NCBI GenBank assembly: GCA_003555335.1
Contig: PWHD01000049.1
Span: 1 to 64,000 of the forward strand
Length of the DNA: 64,000 bases
Reading direction: 5' to 3'
Source of the DNA: Mollicutes bacterium
GTDB lineage: Bacteria; Bacillota_I; Bacilli_A; Izemoplasmatales; Izemoplasmataceae
In this document: positions 19,499-28,718 of the stretch, piece after piece
Layout of the letters: each line of letters opens with the position of its first letter
Position numbering within the stretch: the first letter of the stretch is position 1
Made by a program: the position numbers and the translations under genes
The notes under the pieces: generated by a model
The model's input: only the letters and a program-made list of their open reading frames with translations
The model's database searches: none
What the model was told of the DNA's origin: nothing

Positions 19499-19725
19499 AA
19501 CCGAAGAAGAAACTGCGTGCTCGGTCGCACCAAAGAGAAGGATGCCCAGGCTGAAAGCATCCGTGTGGACAGGCACTTGACATTTCCGAGGGCTTTTTTG
19601 AAAGCGACACCTGTAGAAAAAGACGTAAGGCTGCGTTAAGGCCATGAGTGCCGGTTCAAAAGAAATCGGAACTAAGGTGGTACCGCGGTCAATTCGCCCT
19701 TAGCTTTAAGGGTGATTTTTTTATA
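19499..19725 (+). promoter_or_regulatory. T-box leader RNA controlling hisS-aspS
   Basis: The leader binds uncharged tRNA and then avoids a terminator. Visible parts are: a stem I whose tip pairs GGATGC with GCATCC around a GGCTGAAA-type loop; the T-box motif AAGGTGGTACCGCG at 19674-19687; and a terminator at 19694-19719 (TCGCCCTTA/TTAAGGGTGA plus T7). Below the tip, CGCAC (19526-19530) pairs with GTGTG (19563-19567), and GTGC (19517-19520) with GCAC (19573-19576). This leaves the internal loop GACAG, in which GAC (19568-19570) is the likely specifier codon, i.e. aspartate. The bulge TGGT would pair with a tRNA whose discriminator is A or G, which fits tRNA-Asp better than tRNA-His. The specifier reading is a manual fold. 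Confidence 0.9.
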
Positions 19726-19743
19726 TTTTAGGAGGCGATCATT

Positions 19744-21054
19744 ATGATCAGACGCATGAAAGGCACCTATGACATCACAACCGATATCGGCTATTATCAG
19801 GCGGTCGAGAAACAGGCGCACCGGGTATCGAAACTCTACGGCTTCAAGGAAATAAGGACGCCGCATTTCGAAGCGCGCGACCTCTATCACCGCAGCGTGG
19901 GCGAAGATACCGACATCGTCAGCAAGGAAACCTACGATTTCGAAGACCGTGGCGGCCGGATCAACACGCTCAGACCCGAAGGCACCGCCGGTGTCGTGCG
20001 CGCCTTCATCGAAAACAAACTGTACGCGGAAAAGGAAATTCCGCAGAAAAAATACTATCTCGGCAGCATGTTCCGCTATGAACGTCCGCAGAAGGGCCGT
20101 TTCCGAGAGTTCAGACAGTTCGGTGCCGAAAGCTTCGGTGCCGCACATCCCTCGGCCGACGCGGAAATCATCGCCTACGCCGTGACGTTTTTGCGCGCTC
20201 TCAAACTGAAAGACGTAAAAGTCCACATCAACGCGCTTGGTGACAAGGATTCCAAAATCGCCTACCAAAAGGCCCTCAAGGACCATTTCAAGGACCATAT
20301 CGGCGATATGTGCCGTGATTGTCAGAAACGCTACAAGGAAAACGCGATGCGCATCCTTGACTGCAAGGTCGACAAAGACCACCACGCCATCAAGAGCGCA
20401 CCGAAGACCATCGACCTTCTGACCGATGCGGACAAGGCGCATTTCGAGTCGGTCAAGGACTATCTCGAAGTCATGAACATCCCCTTCATTATCGACCACA
20501 ACCTGGTCCGCGGCCTCGATTACTACACCCACACCGTCTTCGAGATCAAAGTCAGCGAAGCGCTGCTCGGCAGCCAGAACGCAATCTGCGGCGGTGGCCG
20601 CTACAACCATCTGGTCGAATCCCTGGAAGGCCCCGCGACCCCTGCGGTCGGCTTCGCCTTCGGCCTCGAGCGCCTCATCATGGCCCTCAAGGAAAACAAC
20701 TACCCCACCGACACCCCCTACGCCCATATCTATATGGTCATCATGGGTGAAAAAGCCCGTCTCAAGGCCCATGATCTGATGCAGAAGATGCGCCTCGGCG
20801 GACTCATGGCCGATGCGGATTACCTGCAGAAGAACATCAAGGGTCAGTTCAAACAATCCGAACACAAAAACGCCCGCTTCGTCGCCATCATCGGTGATGC
20901 GGAAGTCGACGGCGGTGCGGTGAATCTCAAAGACCAGAAAACCGGCGAGGAAACGCCGGTGGCCTTCGAGACCCTCTACGCAGAAGTCGTCGAACGGCTC
21001 ACCCGTCCGACCCATGAATGTCAAGACTGCGACCACAAAGGAGAAAAGAAATGA
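19744..21054 (+). CDS. hisS: Histidine--tRNA ligase
   Basis: HisRS is a class II synthetase charging tRNA-His. The 436-residue product has motif 1 around FKEIRTPHFE, the LRPEGTAGVVRA substrate block, motif 2 MFRYERPQKGRFREFRQFG, the histidine-binding GLDYYTHTVFE (HisA), CGGGRYNHL, and motif 3 GFAFGLERL. The C-terminal anticodon domain ends in a cysteine-containing tail (HECQDCDHKGEKK) longer than usual. The ribosome site AGGAGG lies before the ATG. Its stop overlaps the aspS start by four bases (ATGA). Confidence 0.97.
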   Translation: MIRRMKGTYDITTDIGYYQAVEKQAHRVSKLYGFKEIRTPHFEARDLYHRSVGEDTDIVSKETYDFEDRGGRINTLRPEGTAGVVRAFIENKLYAEKEIPQKKYYLGSMFRYERPQKGRFREFRQFGAESFGAAHPSADAEIIAYAVTFLRALKLKDVKVHINALGDKDSKIAYQKALKDHFKDHIGDMCRDCQKRYKENAMRILDCKVDKDHHAIKSAPKTIDLLTDADKAHFESVKDYLEVMNIPFIIDHNLVRGLDYYTHTVFEIKVSEALLGSQNAICGGGRYNHLVESLEGPATPAVGFAFGLERLIMALKENNYPTDTPYAHIYMVIMGEKARLKAHDLMQKMRLGGLMADADYLQKNIKGQFKQSEHKNARFVAIIGDAEVDGGAVNLKDQKTGEETPVAFETLYAEVVERLTRPTHECQDCDHKGEKK

Positions 21055-22808
21055 CCTACACCCATCATAACAACGCGCTGACCATCGCGGATGTCGGCAA
21101 ACATGTCTCTTTGAAAGGGTTCGTCGCGAAAAAAAGAGACCTGGGCAACCTGGTCTTCATCGACCTGCGCGACACCGAAGGCATCACCCAGCTCGCTTTC
21201 TATAATGACAACCCGCTCAAAGACGAAGCCCTCGCCATCCGAAGCGAATTCGTGATCGAAGCCGCCGGCGTGGTCACCGAACGAAGCAGCAAGAACCCCA
21301 ACATCAAAACCGGCGACATCGAGATCAACGTCGACATGCTGAACATCCTTTCCACCGCGGAAGTCCCGCCGATGCTGATACAGGATGACACCGACGCCCT
21401 CGAGGACACGCGTCTGAGATACCGCTACCTCGATCTGCGCCGCCCCTACCTGCAAAACATCTTCAAAACGCGCCACAAAATCACAAGCAGCGTCCGTGAG
21501 TTCCTAAACGGCGAGGATTTCCTGGACATCGACACCCCGATGCTCACAAAATCGACGCCGGAAGGGGCAAGGGACTATATCGTGCCCTCACGCAACCACA
21601 AAGGAAACTTCTACGCCCTCCCGCAATCACCGCAGATTTTCAAACAATTGCTCATGATCGGCGGTTTCGAGAAATACTACCAGATCGCCAAATGCTTCAG
21701 GGACGAGGATTTAAGAAGCGACCGTCAACCGGAGTTCACCCAGATCGACATCGAAATGAGCTTCATCGACCAGGAAGCCGTCCTCGATGTCAGCGAACGG
21801 ATGATGGTCAAGCTCTTGAAGGACATCAAGAACCTCGACATCAAGGCGCCTTTCCCCCGCATGACCTACGCCGAGGCGTTGCGCGACTATGGAACCGACA
21901 AGCCCGACACCCGCTTCGGGATGCTTCTTAAAGACCTGAGCGACCTGTTCGCCGATACCAGCTTCAAGGTCTTCGAAAATGTCCTTTCCGCCAGCGGCAT
22001 CATCAACGCCATCAACGTCAAAGACGGAGCCGGTCGCTATTCGCGCAAGGATATCGACAAGCTGACCAAGGATATCGGAAAATACGGCGCCAAGGGTCTC
22101 GCCTTCATCAAAATGGCCGGTGATGAACTGAGCGGTCCCACCGTAAAATTCTTCACCGATGCCCAGAAAACCGGTCTGATTGAACGTCTGGGCCTCGAAG
22201 ACGGCGACCTCGGCCTTCTGGTCGCCGACAAACGTTCGGTCACCAAAAGCGCGCTCGCCTATCTTCGCAACCGGATCGCCAAGGAACAAAACCTCTATGA
22301 CGATGAAACCTTCGATTTCCACTGGGTCGTCGATTGGCCCATGTTCGAGTATAATGAGGAGGATGGTCGCTATTATGCGCTCCATCACCCGTTCACCCGC
22401 ATTCACGACAAAGACAAAGAAGAACTGAAAGCGCGACCCGGCGAAGTCCTCGCCTACGGTTACGACCTTGTTGTGCAGGGACAGGAACTGGGTGGCGGCT
22501 CCATGCGGATCCACGACAGAAACATGCAGGCGGCCGTCTTCGAAGTGCTCGGCATGGACGAAAAAGCCCAGCGGGAGCAGTTCGGTTTCTTCCTCGACGC
22601 CCTCAAATACGGCACGCCGCCCCACGGCGGTATCGCTTTCGGCCTGGACCGCCTCGTGATGGTTCTGGCCGGCACCAAAAACATGCGCGACGTCATCGCC
22701 TTCCCGAAGACAGCCTCCGCACACTGCCTGCTGACCGATGCGCCAAGCCACGTCAGCGAAGAACAGCTCTATGAACTCGGCCTTGAAAAAATCAAAACCG
22801 ATGGATGA
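21051..22808 (+). CDS. aspS: Aspartate--tRNA ligase
   Basis: AspRS is a class II synthetase. The 585-residue product is the bacterial type with an N-terminal OB-fold anticodon domain (FVAKKRDLGNLVFIDLRD), motif 2 FRDEDLRSDRQPEFTQID, the inserted GAD domain between motifs 2 and 3, and motif 3 GIAFGLDRLVM. ATG 21051 is used because AAAGGAG precedes it; upstream in-frame codons lie inside hisS. Bacterial-type AspRS can be discriminating or non-discriminating toward tRNA-Asn; that cannot be settled here. Coupled to hisS and under the T-box. Confidence 0.97.
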   Translation: MTYTHHNNALTIADVGKHVSLKGFVAKKRDLGNLVFIDLRDTEGITQLAFYNDNPLKDEALAIRSEFVIEAAGVVTERSSKNPNIKTGDIEINVDMLNILSTAEVPPMLIQDDTDALEDTRLRYRYLDLRRPYLQNIFKTRHKITSSVREFLNGEDFLDIDTPMLTKSTPEGARDYIVPSRNHKGNFYALPQSPQIFKQLLMIGGFEKYYQIAKCFRDEDLRSDRQPEFTQIDIEMSFIDQEAVLDVSERMMVKLLKDIKNLDIKAPFPRMTYAEALRDYGTDKPDTRFGMLLKDLSDLFADTSFKVFENVLSASGIINAINVKDGAGRYSRKDIDKLTKDIGKYGAKGLAFIKMAGDELSGPTVKFFTDAQKTGLIERLGLEDGDLGLLVADKRSVTKSALAYLRNRIAKEQNLYDDETFDFHWVVDWPMFEYNEEDGRYYALHHPFTRIHDKDKEELKARPGEVLAYGYDLVVQGQELGGGSMRIHDRNMQAAVFEVLGMDEKAQREQFGFFLDALKYGTPPHGGIAFGLDRLVMVLAGTKNMRDVIAFPKTASAHCLLTDAPSHVSEEQLYELGLEKIKTDG

Positions 22809-23487
22809 TCAGTTCAGCCGGCTCGAGGGTCTCTACGGCAATCAGTCCCTCGTGCGTCTCAAGGACAAGACCGTCTGTGTCATCGGTACCGGCGGCGTCG
22901 GTTCCTTCGCCGTCGAAGCCCTCGCCCGCATGGGTGTCGGCCGCTTCATCCTCGTCGACGGCGACCGCATCGAAGCGAGCAACCTCAACCGCCAGCTGAT
23001 CGCGCTTCATTCCACAATCGGACGCTACAAAGTCCATGTCTTCGAAGAAAGACTGAAAGACATCAACCCGGCGGTGCGTGTCACCGCCTACCCCGTGCGC
23101 TATGATGCCTCGACCCGGGAAACCATCCTCACCGAGCCCATCGATTTCCTCTTTGATGCCATGGATTCGCTTCGGTGGAAGATCGACCTTGCCGCCACCT
23201 GCAGGGCAAAAGGCATCGCGCTGCTGACTTCCTGTGGGCAGGGGAACCGACTTCGAAGCGCCGAAGTGGGTATCCAGGACCTTTTCACCACCGCCTACGA
23301 CCCGCTCGCACGACGGATGCGCAAAGGTCTGAGGCGTCTTGGTATCACCACGGGCGTTCCCGTGGTATACTCAAAAGAGCATCCCTTCAAATCGAAAGAC
23401 CGCGAACCACCCGCATCCAATCCTTTCGTTCCACCCACCGCCGGGCTCAGAGCCGCGGAATATATCACAAAAAAACTGATGGAGTGA
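22801..23487 (+). CDS. tcdA: tRNA threonylcarbamoyladenosine dehydratase (TcdA/CsdL-like)
   Basis: A ThiF/E1-superfamily enzyme that uses ATP to cyclise N6-threonylcarbamoyladenosine at position 37 of tRNAs. The 228-residue product has the nucleotide-binding GTGGVGSFAVEALARMGVG, the VDGDRIEASNLNRQL segment typical of this family, and DAMDSLRWK. It keeps the PPASNPFVPPTAGL C-terminal motif that distinguishes TcdA from MoeB and ThiF. ATG 22801 overlaps the end of aspS by 8 bases; upstream in-frame codons are part of aspS. It is often found directly behind aspS in Bacillota. Confidence 0.92.
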   Translation: MDDQFSRLEGLYGNQSLVRLKDKTVCVIGTGGVGSFAVEALARMGVGRFILVDGDRIEASNLNRQLIALHSTIGRYKVHVFEERLKDINPAVRVTAYPVRYDASTRETILTEPIDFLFDAMDSLRWKIDLAATCRAKGIALLTSCGQGNRLRSAEVGIQDLFTTAYDPLARRMRKGLRRLGITTGVPVVYSKEHPFKSKDREPPASNPFVPPTAGLRAAEYITKKLME

Positions 23488-23491
23488 GACT

Positions 23492-23983
23492 ATGAAGACC
23501 ATTGTTTTCGCCGGCGGCTGTTTCTGGGGCGTCGAAGCGTACTTCCAACAGATCGAAGGCGTCAAGGACACCCGCGCCGGCTATATCGCCGGCGACACCG
23601 AGAATCCGACCTACCGCGATGTCTGCAGCGGCACCGGTCATGCCGAAGCCGTCGAGATCACCTATGATGAAAGCGAAGTGACCCTGACCATCCTGCTCAG
23701 ACACTACTTCAACATCGTCGACCCTACGCTCATCAACCGTCAGGGACCCGATATCGGCGTGCAGTACAGAAGCGGCATCTACAATTATGACAACAGCGAC
23801 GCGAGAAGAATCGATGAGTTCATCGAAAGCATCCGCGACGACTATGACCGTCCGCTTTTCATCGAGCTTTCGACGGACGAACCCTTCTATGAAGCCGAAG
23901 AAGAACACCAGGATTATCTGAAGAAAAATCCGGGTGGTTATTGCCATGTCAATCTTTCCTCTGTTTCCAAAGTGAAGGAGTGA
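23492..23983 (+). CDS. msrA: Peptide-methionine (S)-S-oxide reductase
   Basis: MsrA repairs the S epimer of methionine sulfoxide in oxidised proteins. The 163-residue product begins with the catalytic motif GGCFWG (Cys10) and has GYIAGDTENPTYRDVCSGTGHAEAV as the family core, DPTLINRQGPDIGVQYRSGI, and a terminal NPGGYCHVNLS. ATG lies 4 bases after the tcdA stop. No msrB is adjacent. Confidence 0.96.
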   Translation: MKTIVFAGGCFWGVEAYFQQIEGVKDTRAGYIAGDTENPTYRDVCSGTGHAEAVEITYDESEVTLTILLRHYFNIVDPTLINRQGPDIGVQYRSGIYNYDNSDARRIDEFIESIRDDYDRPLFIELSTDEPFYEAEEEHQDYLKKNPGGYCHVNLSSVSKVKE

Positions 23984-23988
23984 TTTCT

Positions 23989-24462
23989 TTGAAACGCAGC
24001 GACTATATCAGCTGGGACCGTTATTTCATGGGTGTGGCGAAACTCTCAGCCATGCGCAGCAAGGACCCGAACACCCAGGTCGGCGCCTGCATCGTCACCC
24101 TTAAAAACCGGATCGTCGGGATCGGTTACAACGGCTTTCCCATCGGCATCGATGACGATGTCTATCCCTGGGAAAGCGAAGGGGATTTCCTCGACACCAA
24201 ATACCCATACGTCGTCCACGCCGAACCGAATGCCATCTTGAACAGTACCGTCGGCCTAGAGGACACGGTCCTCTATGTGACGCTTTTTCCTTGTCATGAA
24301 TGTGCGAAGCTCATCATTCAAAGCGGTGTGCGGGAGATCGTCTATATCGAAAACAAATATCAGGAAGAAAAAAGCGTCAAGGCAAGCATGCGCATGCTTG
24401 AGGATGCCGGTGTCTCTCACAGGCAGATGAAGAACTTCAAGATGATGATCAGCGATGCGTGA
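23989..24462 (+). CDS. dCMP deaminase family protein (ComEB type)
   Basis: A zinc-dependent cytidine/deoxycytidylate deaminase that converts dCMP to dUMP for thymidylate synthesis. The 157-residue product has the zinc site HAEPNAI plus PCHECAKLI and the lead-in WDRYFMGVAKLSAMRSKDPNTQVGA. TTG 23989 is chosen because AAGGAG lies 9 bases upstream, immediately after msrA, and the product then begins like other members (KRSDYISWD). A start in the msrA coding region would add a segment without family support. It overlaps the next gene by 8 bases. Confidence 0.9.
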   Translation: MKRSDYISWDRYFMGVAKLSAMRSKDPNTQVGACIVTLKNRIVGIGYNGFPIGIDDDVYPWESEGDFLDTKYPYVVHAEPNAILNSTVGLEDTVLYVTLFPCHECAKLIIQSGVREIVYIENKYQEEKSVKASMRMLEDAGVSHRQMKNFKMMISDA

Positions 24463-25477
24463 AATGTTCAGACGCTCGCGCAAATATGTCATCATCCTCG
24501 CTCTGCCCTATCTTTTCCTCATGTTTCTTTTCACCTACCGTATCGATTACCGCATCACCACCCCCGGCAATCTGACCAATGTCTCATCCTACATCGAACT
24601 AAGCGAGGAGAACCCACAGGAAAACCCGGTCTATTCCGTCTACGTCATGAGCGTGGAGCGGCCGACTTTCTTTCAGTTTCTCACCAGCTACCTGACCGAT
24701 GCCCACTCGATCGCGGTCCTTCCCGAGATCAGGACCCACATTCCCGACAGGGTCAATTTCCAGTCGGGCCAGGTCAGCCGCAACACGTCGGTCGACGCCT
24801 CATTCATCACTTCGCTCGAGCTTTTAGGGATGCCGATTGAATATGAGATCGAGCAGATCGTCTTCCTTTACTACGATTTCATCGATATCAAGGAAGGCGC
24901 CCTCGAAATCGGCGACATCCTCCTCACCGTCAACGGTGACACCGCCATCCAGGAGGCCATGGAGGACGCCACCTGCGGCGAATACCACACATTCGAACTG
25001 CGCCGCGGTGATGAAACGGTGACGCGCGAAATCAGAAAACAGGAAAGACGCGAATCATGTCTTTTCGGCCTGGCGACGAGAGAATATTACCGTATCACCC
25101 ACGCCCCGGTCGAACTGACCCGCTACGATTCGCTGATCGGCGGACCGAGCGGCGGCGTGATGCAGACTCTTTATATCTATAACGCCCTTTCCGACACGGA
25201 CCTGACCGCGGGCCTCAAAATCGCCGGAACCGGCGGCATCCGTCTCGACGGCAGCATCTCGAGCATGGGCGGCATCCGGGAGAAAGTCTTCACCGCGCAC
25301 ATGCACGATGTCGATGTTTTCTTTGTGCCGCGCACGGAAGGCAGCACCACCGACAATTACCATCAGGCCCTTCTCGCGCTTGAACTGATCGAGACCGACA
25401 TGGAAGTCGTCGGCGTCGAAACGTTCGCCGATGTGCTTGATTATCTGCTCAGAAGACAGGCGGGTGAGACCCCATGA
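24455..25477 (+). CDS. YlbL-like membrane-anchored PDZ / Lon-type serine protease
   Basis: The 340-residue product has an N-terminal membrane anchor (about residues 10-28), an extracytoplasmic degenerate PDZ-like section around IKEGALEIGDILLTVNG, and a C-terminal Lon (S16) protease domain with the Ser-Lys dyad: serine in GGPSGGVMQTL and lysine in GGIREKVFTAH. This is the layout of the Bacillus YlbL family, single-pass proteases outside the membrane. Target unknown. It overlaps both its neighbours by a few bases, so it is part of the long hisS-to-lspA transcription unit. Confidence 0.87.
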   Translation: MREMFRRSRKYVIILALPYLFLMFLFTYRIDYRITTPGNLTNVSSYIELSEENPQENPVYSVYVMSVERPTFFQFLTSYLTDAHSIAVLPEIRTHIPDRVNFQSGQVSRNTSVDASFITSLELLGMPIEYEIEQIVFLYYDFIDIKEGALEIGDILLTVNGDTAIQEAMEDATCGEYHTFELRRGDETVTREIRKQERRESCLFGLATREYYRITHAPVELTRYDSLIGGPSGGVMQTLYIYNALSDTDLTAGLKIAGTGGIRLDGSISSMGGIREKVFTAHMHDVDVFFVPRTEGSTTDNYHQALLALELIETDMEVVGVETFADVLDYLLRRQAGETP

Positions 25478-25827
25478 TCGAACGCTACAGAAGTGTCTTC
25501 AAGGAATGCGGCCACGCGGCGGTGTGGAAATCACTGCTTACCGGCATTGTGCTGTCACTCATCATCATGGCACCCCTGTTCGCGCTGCTTATCAATCTGT
25601 GGATGCTTTTCATCTACCGCGTCTATCTGTTCACCACGCTCATCATCCTCGCTGCAAGCGGTTTTATGTTCCTGGCGAGTTATCTCACCCACAAGACCTT
25701 GTCGTTCTCCCGCGAAAACGACACAAAAGCCCATCGTTTCTGGCTTTATCATGGCGTCACGCTCGCCGGGGCGATCTTCGTCATCGGCATCGTCCTCATG
25801 ATTCTGCTTGTTCCGGTCTATCTCTAG
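25474..25827 (+). CDS. Small membrane protein of unknown function
   Basis: A 117-residue protein with three predicted membrane helices: about residues 21-40, 46-68 and 92-115. A short cytosolic N-terminus (ERYRSVFKECGHAAVWKSL) precedes them. I do not recognise a family. It overlaps the YlbL-like protease gene by four bases (ATGA) and is followed 9 bases later by a pseudouridine synthase gene, so it is expressed with the protease and could be a membrane partner; that is inference from position only. Confidence 0.75.
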   Translation: MIERYRSVFKECGHAAVWKSLLTGIVLSLIIMAPLFALLINLWMLFIYRVYLFTTLIILAASGFMFLASYLTHKTLSFSRENDTKAHRFWLYHGVTLAGAIFVIGIVLMILLVPVYL

Positions 25828-25836
25828 GAGGCGCAT

Positions 25837-26760
25837 ATGCAAAAAAAATTCCATGTCCCGGCCGAAGAAGAAGGTGCCCGTCTCGACAAATATCTGAGCG
25901 CGGTCCTCGAGTCACACTCTCGCGCCCAGATTAAAAGGATGTTGGACGACGGTGCGATTACGGTCGATGGCACGCGCAGAAAGCCGAGCCACAGTCTCAA
26001 AGAAGGTGAAATCATCACCGTCGAGATCGAAAAAAAACGCCCTTTCATCCTCAAGCACCATCCCATGGACATCGAGATTGTCCATGAGGACGCCCATCTG
26101 ATGGTCGTCAACAAACCAAGCGGCCTGATTGTCCACCCCACCGAGACCACCGAAGAAACAACTCTGGTCGAAGGCCTGCTCGACAAGATCGAAAAGGACG
26201 CGTTCGACGATCCTTTCCGTCCCGGCATCGTGCACAGGCTCGACAAGGACACAAGCGGTCTTTTGTTGGTGGCCAAAAACCAATCGGTCCTGAATTCGCT
26301 TCAGGAATCCCTCAAGGAAAGGGATGTCAACCGCGAATACATGGCGATTGTCGAGGGCGTCGTCGACCACAGCAAAGGAAAGATCGTCGCGCCGATCGGA
26401 CGCCATCCCAAAAAAAGACATCTCATGGCCGTGACCGAAGGCGGCAAGGAGAGCATCACCCATTTCGAGACTGTCGAACGTTTCAAGGCACACACGCTTG
26501 TGAAATGCCGGCTCGAAACCGGCCGCACGCATCAGATCCGCGTCCATATGAAATATATCGGTCACCCCGTCGTGGGTGACAACACTTACGGACACAAAAA
26601 GAAAGCGGAAGCCTACGGACAATATCTGCACGCCTTCAAAATCGCCTTCACCCATCCCGTCACGGAAGAACACTTGACATTCGAGGCGAAATTGCCTAGA
26701 ATGTTTGAGAACAAATTGAACAGCCTGAGAGGAACAAACGCCCCGTCTTCTCCTCTATAA
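25837..26760 (+). CDS. RluD-family ribosomal pseudouridine synthase
   Basis: The enzyme isomerises uridine to pseudouridine in RNA, probably 23S rRNA. The 307-residue product has an N-terminal S4 RNA-binding domain (ARLDKYLSAVLESHSRAQIKRML) and the RluA/RluC/RluD catalytic core with the aspartate in HRLDKDTSGLLLVAKN, plus GRTHQIRVHMKYIGHPVVGD. In many Bacillota the gene follows lspA; here the order is reversed. An AGGAGG site precedes ATG. The exact target uridine cannot be assigned from sequence. Confidence 0.93.
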   Translation: MQKKFHVPAEEEGARLDKYLSAVLESHSRAQIKRMLDDGAITVDGTRRKPSHSLKEGEIITVEIEKKRPFILKHHPMDIEIVHEDAHLMVVNKPSGLIVHPTETTEETTLVEGLLDKIEKDAFDDPFRPGIVHRLDKDTSGLLLVAKNQSVLNSLQESLKERDVNREYMAIVEGVVDHSKGKIVAPIGRHPKKRHLMAVTEGGKESITHFETVERFKAHTLVKCRLETGRTHQIRVHMKYIGHPVVGDNTYGHKKKAEAYGQYLHAFKIAFTHPVTEEHLTFEAKLPRMFENKLNSLRGTNAPSSPL

Positions 26761-26783
26761 AATCCATCATAGGAGTCATGCTT

Positions 26784-27287
26784 ATGCCGAAGAAAACCCT
26801 GATTGTCGCTTTGATCGCCATTTTGTTTCTGATCGGTCTAGACCAATTCACCAAGACGGTGGTCGCCGACAATATCGAATACGGTTCGAAAATCGAACTC
26901 ATTCCCGCATTCCTCTATCTGACCTATCACGTCAATCCGGGCGCCGCCTGGGGCTTCTTCGAAGGCCAGATCGAATTTTTCATCATCATCACCATCATCG
27001 CCCTTGTGATCTTTTTGATTCTCGGCCGTGAGATGGAGTTCAGGACAAAACCGTTTTACTCCGTCGGCGTGGTCCTTTTAATCGGCGGTACCCTCGGCAA
27101 CTTCATCGACCGCCTGCGATTCGGCCATGTCATCGACTTCATCGACGTCTATATCTTCGGCTACAACTTTCCGATCTTCAATGTCGCCGATATGGCACTC
27201 ACCATCGGCTGGGCCTGTCTCGCATTCGACCTCATCTTCTTGAATCCGAAGCGCGAGAGAAAAGACGCTGAGGAGAACAAAAGCTGA
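26784..27287 (+). CDS. lspA: Lipoprotein signal peptidase (signal peptidase II)
   Basis: LspA cleaves the signal peptide of lipid-modified prolipoproteins in the membrane. The 167-residue product has four membrane helices and the two conserved blocks holding the catalytic aspartates: GNFIDRLRFGHVIDF and FNVADMALTIG. ATG 26784 is preferred over an in-frame ATG six bases earlier because AGGAG then has normal spacing. Its substrates in this window would be the binding proteins at 29.1, 34.8 and 38.5 kb, which all have lipoboxes. A terminator follows. Confidence 0.95.
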   Translation: MPKKTLIVALIAILFLIGLDQFTKTVVADNIEYGSKIELIPAFLYLTYHVNPGAAWGFFEGQIEFFIIITIIALVIFLILGREMEFRTKPFYSVGVVLLIGGTLGNFIDRLRFGHVIDFIDVYIFGYNFPIFNVADMALTIGWACLAFDLIFLNPKRERKDAEENKS

Positions 27288-27328
27288 CGTCTTTCTTCCG
27301 CCCCACTGAAACGAATCATAAAAATTAT

Positions 27329-27362
27329 AAAGAGCCGTCTGGACAGACGGCTCTTTCTTTTC
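27329..27362 (+). terminator. Terminator after lspA
   Basis: Perfect stem AAAGAGCCGTCT/AGACGGCTCTTT with a GGAC loop and a following T-rich tract. It closes the long operon starting at hisS. Confidence 0.93.
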
Positions 27363-27406
27363 AAAAAATCTGCGGTTTGTCAACACTGTTTTTGGAGGAT
27401 AAGCCT

Positions 27407-27414
27407 GTTATAAT
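27407..27414 (+). promoter_or_regulatory. Extended -10 promoter of dinB-yolD
   Basis: TGTTATAAT (TATAAT at 27409-27414) lies 33 bases before the start codon. No LexA-like inverted repeat was seen around it. Confidence 0.6.
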
Positions 27415-27446
27415 GAAATTGTATCCGAGTCACGAGGAGGGACGAC

Positions 27447-28718
27447 ATGGAAGAATACCGGATCTACCGCGACATCGTCTGTATCGATCTGAAGAGTTTC
27501 TATGCCTCGGTCGAGTGCGCTTTGCGGGGCCTCGATCCTTTCAAGACGCCGCTCATCGTGGCCGATGAGGAAAGAGGCGGCGGCAGCATCGTGCTTGCGG
27601 TCAGCCCCTATCTGAAGCAAAAAGGCTTCAAAAACATCTACCGGCTCCACGAGATTCCCCGCAGCGACGACCTCGTCATCGCCAAGCCGCGAATGCGACA
27701 ATACCTCGCGGTCTCGAGGGATATCGTCCGTATCTATCTCGATTATGTCGCCCGGGAGGATATGCATGTCTATAGTGTGGACGAGGTGTTTTTGGATCTG
27801 ACACCCTATCTGACTTATTACCGGAAGGACGCCATCGGTCTCGCCCGCACCATCATGCGCAGGATCTATGAGGAAACCGGCATCCCCTCCGCCTGCGGTA
27901 TCGGCGACAACCTGCTTTTGAGCAAGCTCGCCCTCGACCTCAAAAGCAAGAAAGTCAAAAGCCATATCGCTGTGTTCCGTTACGGGGACATCAAAGAAGA
28001 ACTCTGGCCCGTGCGGCCCCTTTCCAAGATGTGGGGCATCGGCCCGCGGATGGAAAGAAGACTCAACCAGCTCAACATCTACACCGTCGGAGACCTGGCC
28101 CAAAGCGATATCAGAACCCTGAAGAAACTTTTCGGCGTCATCGGGGAAGAGCTTTATTACCACGCCCACGGCATCGACCAGTCCATCATCAGCGAGAAGG
28201 GGGAAACCGCGAGGTCGACGATGAAAAGCGTCGGACTCGGACAGACGCTTTTCAGGGATTATGACGCGAATTCGGTTTTCACCCTCTTTCTGGAGATGGC
28301 CGACGAGGTCGGCGAACGGCTCCGTTTCATCCGCAAGGAAGCCAGGACCATCCACCTTTCCATCGGATATTCCAAGGCATCGGGCGGCGGTTTTTCAAGA
28401 CAGCGATCCCTGGAACACCCCACCGATCTGAGTGATGACATCCTCAATGCCTGCCTGGACCTTTTCTGGCGCCACTACGAGGATGCACCGATCCGCCGCA
28501 TCAGTATCCGCGCGACCAGGCTGACCGATGCGAGACTCTTCACCCAGCTTTCTTTTTTCGAGAAAGTCGAACGCAGGGAGAAGACACAGTCGCTTTTCAG
28601 GACGATCGACCGCATCCGTGCCCGTTTCGGCAAGACCAGTGTGATGCGTCTCACCTCCCATCTCGACGATGGGACGGCCATCGATCGCGCCGACATGGTG
28701 GGTGGTCACCGTGGCTGA
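27447..28718 (+). CDS. Y-family DNA polymerase, UvrX/YqjW type
   Basis: A translesion polymerase of the UmuC/DinB superfamily. The 423-residue product has the first catalytic acidic motif ICIDLKSFYASVE at the N-terminus, the second acidic pair in YSVDEVFLDLT, the ACGIGDNLLLSKLALD fingers/palm block, and a helix-hairpin-helix segment WGIGPRMERRLNQL, followed by the little-finger domain. Features such as the large GGGSIVLAV segment and the following YolD-type gene match the Bacillota UvrX group rather than classical DinB. GAGGAGGG precedes ATG. It is in its own operon. Confidence 0.92.
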   Translation: MEEYRIYRDIVCIDLKSFYASVECALRGLDPFKTPLIVADEERGGGSIVLAVSPYLKQKGFKNIYRLHEIPRSDDLVIAKPRMRQYLAVSRDIVRIYLDYVAREDMHVYSVDEVFLDLTPYLTYYRKDAIGLARTIMRRIYEETGIPSACGIGDNLLLSKLALDLKSKKVKSHIAVFRYGDIKEELWPVRPLSKMWGIGPRMERRLNQLNIYTVGDLAQSDIRTLKKLFGVIGEELYYHAHGIDQSIISEKGETARSTMKSVGLGQTLFRDYDANSVFTLFLEMADEVGERLRFIRKEARTIHLSIGYSKASGGGFSRQRSLEHPTDLSDDILNACLDLFWRHYEDAPIRRISIRATRLTDARLFTQLSFFEKVERREKTQSLFRTIDRIRARFGKTSVMRLTSHLDDGTAIDRADMVGGHRG

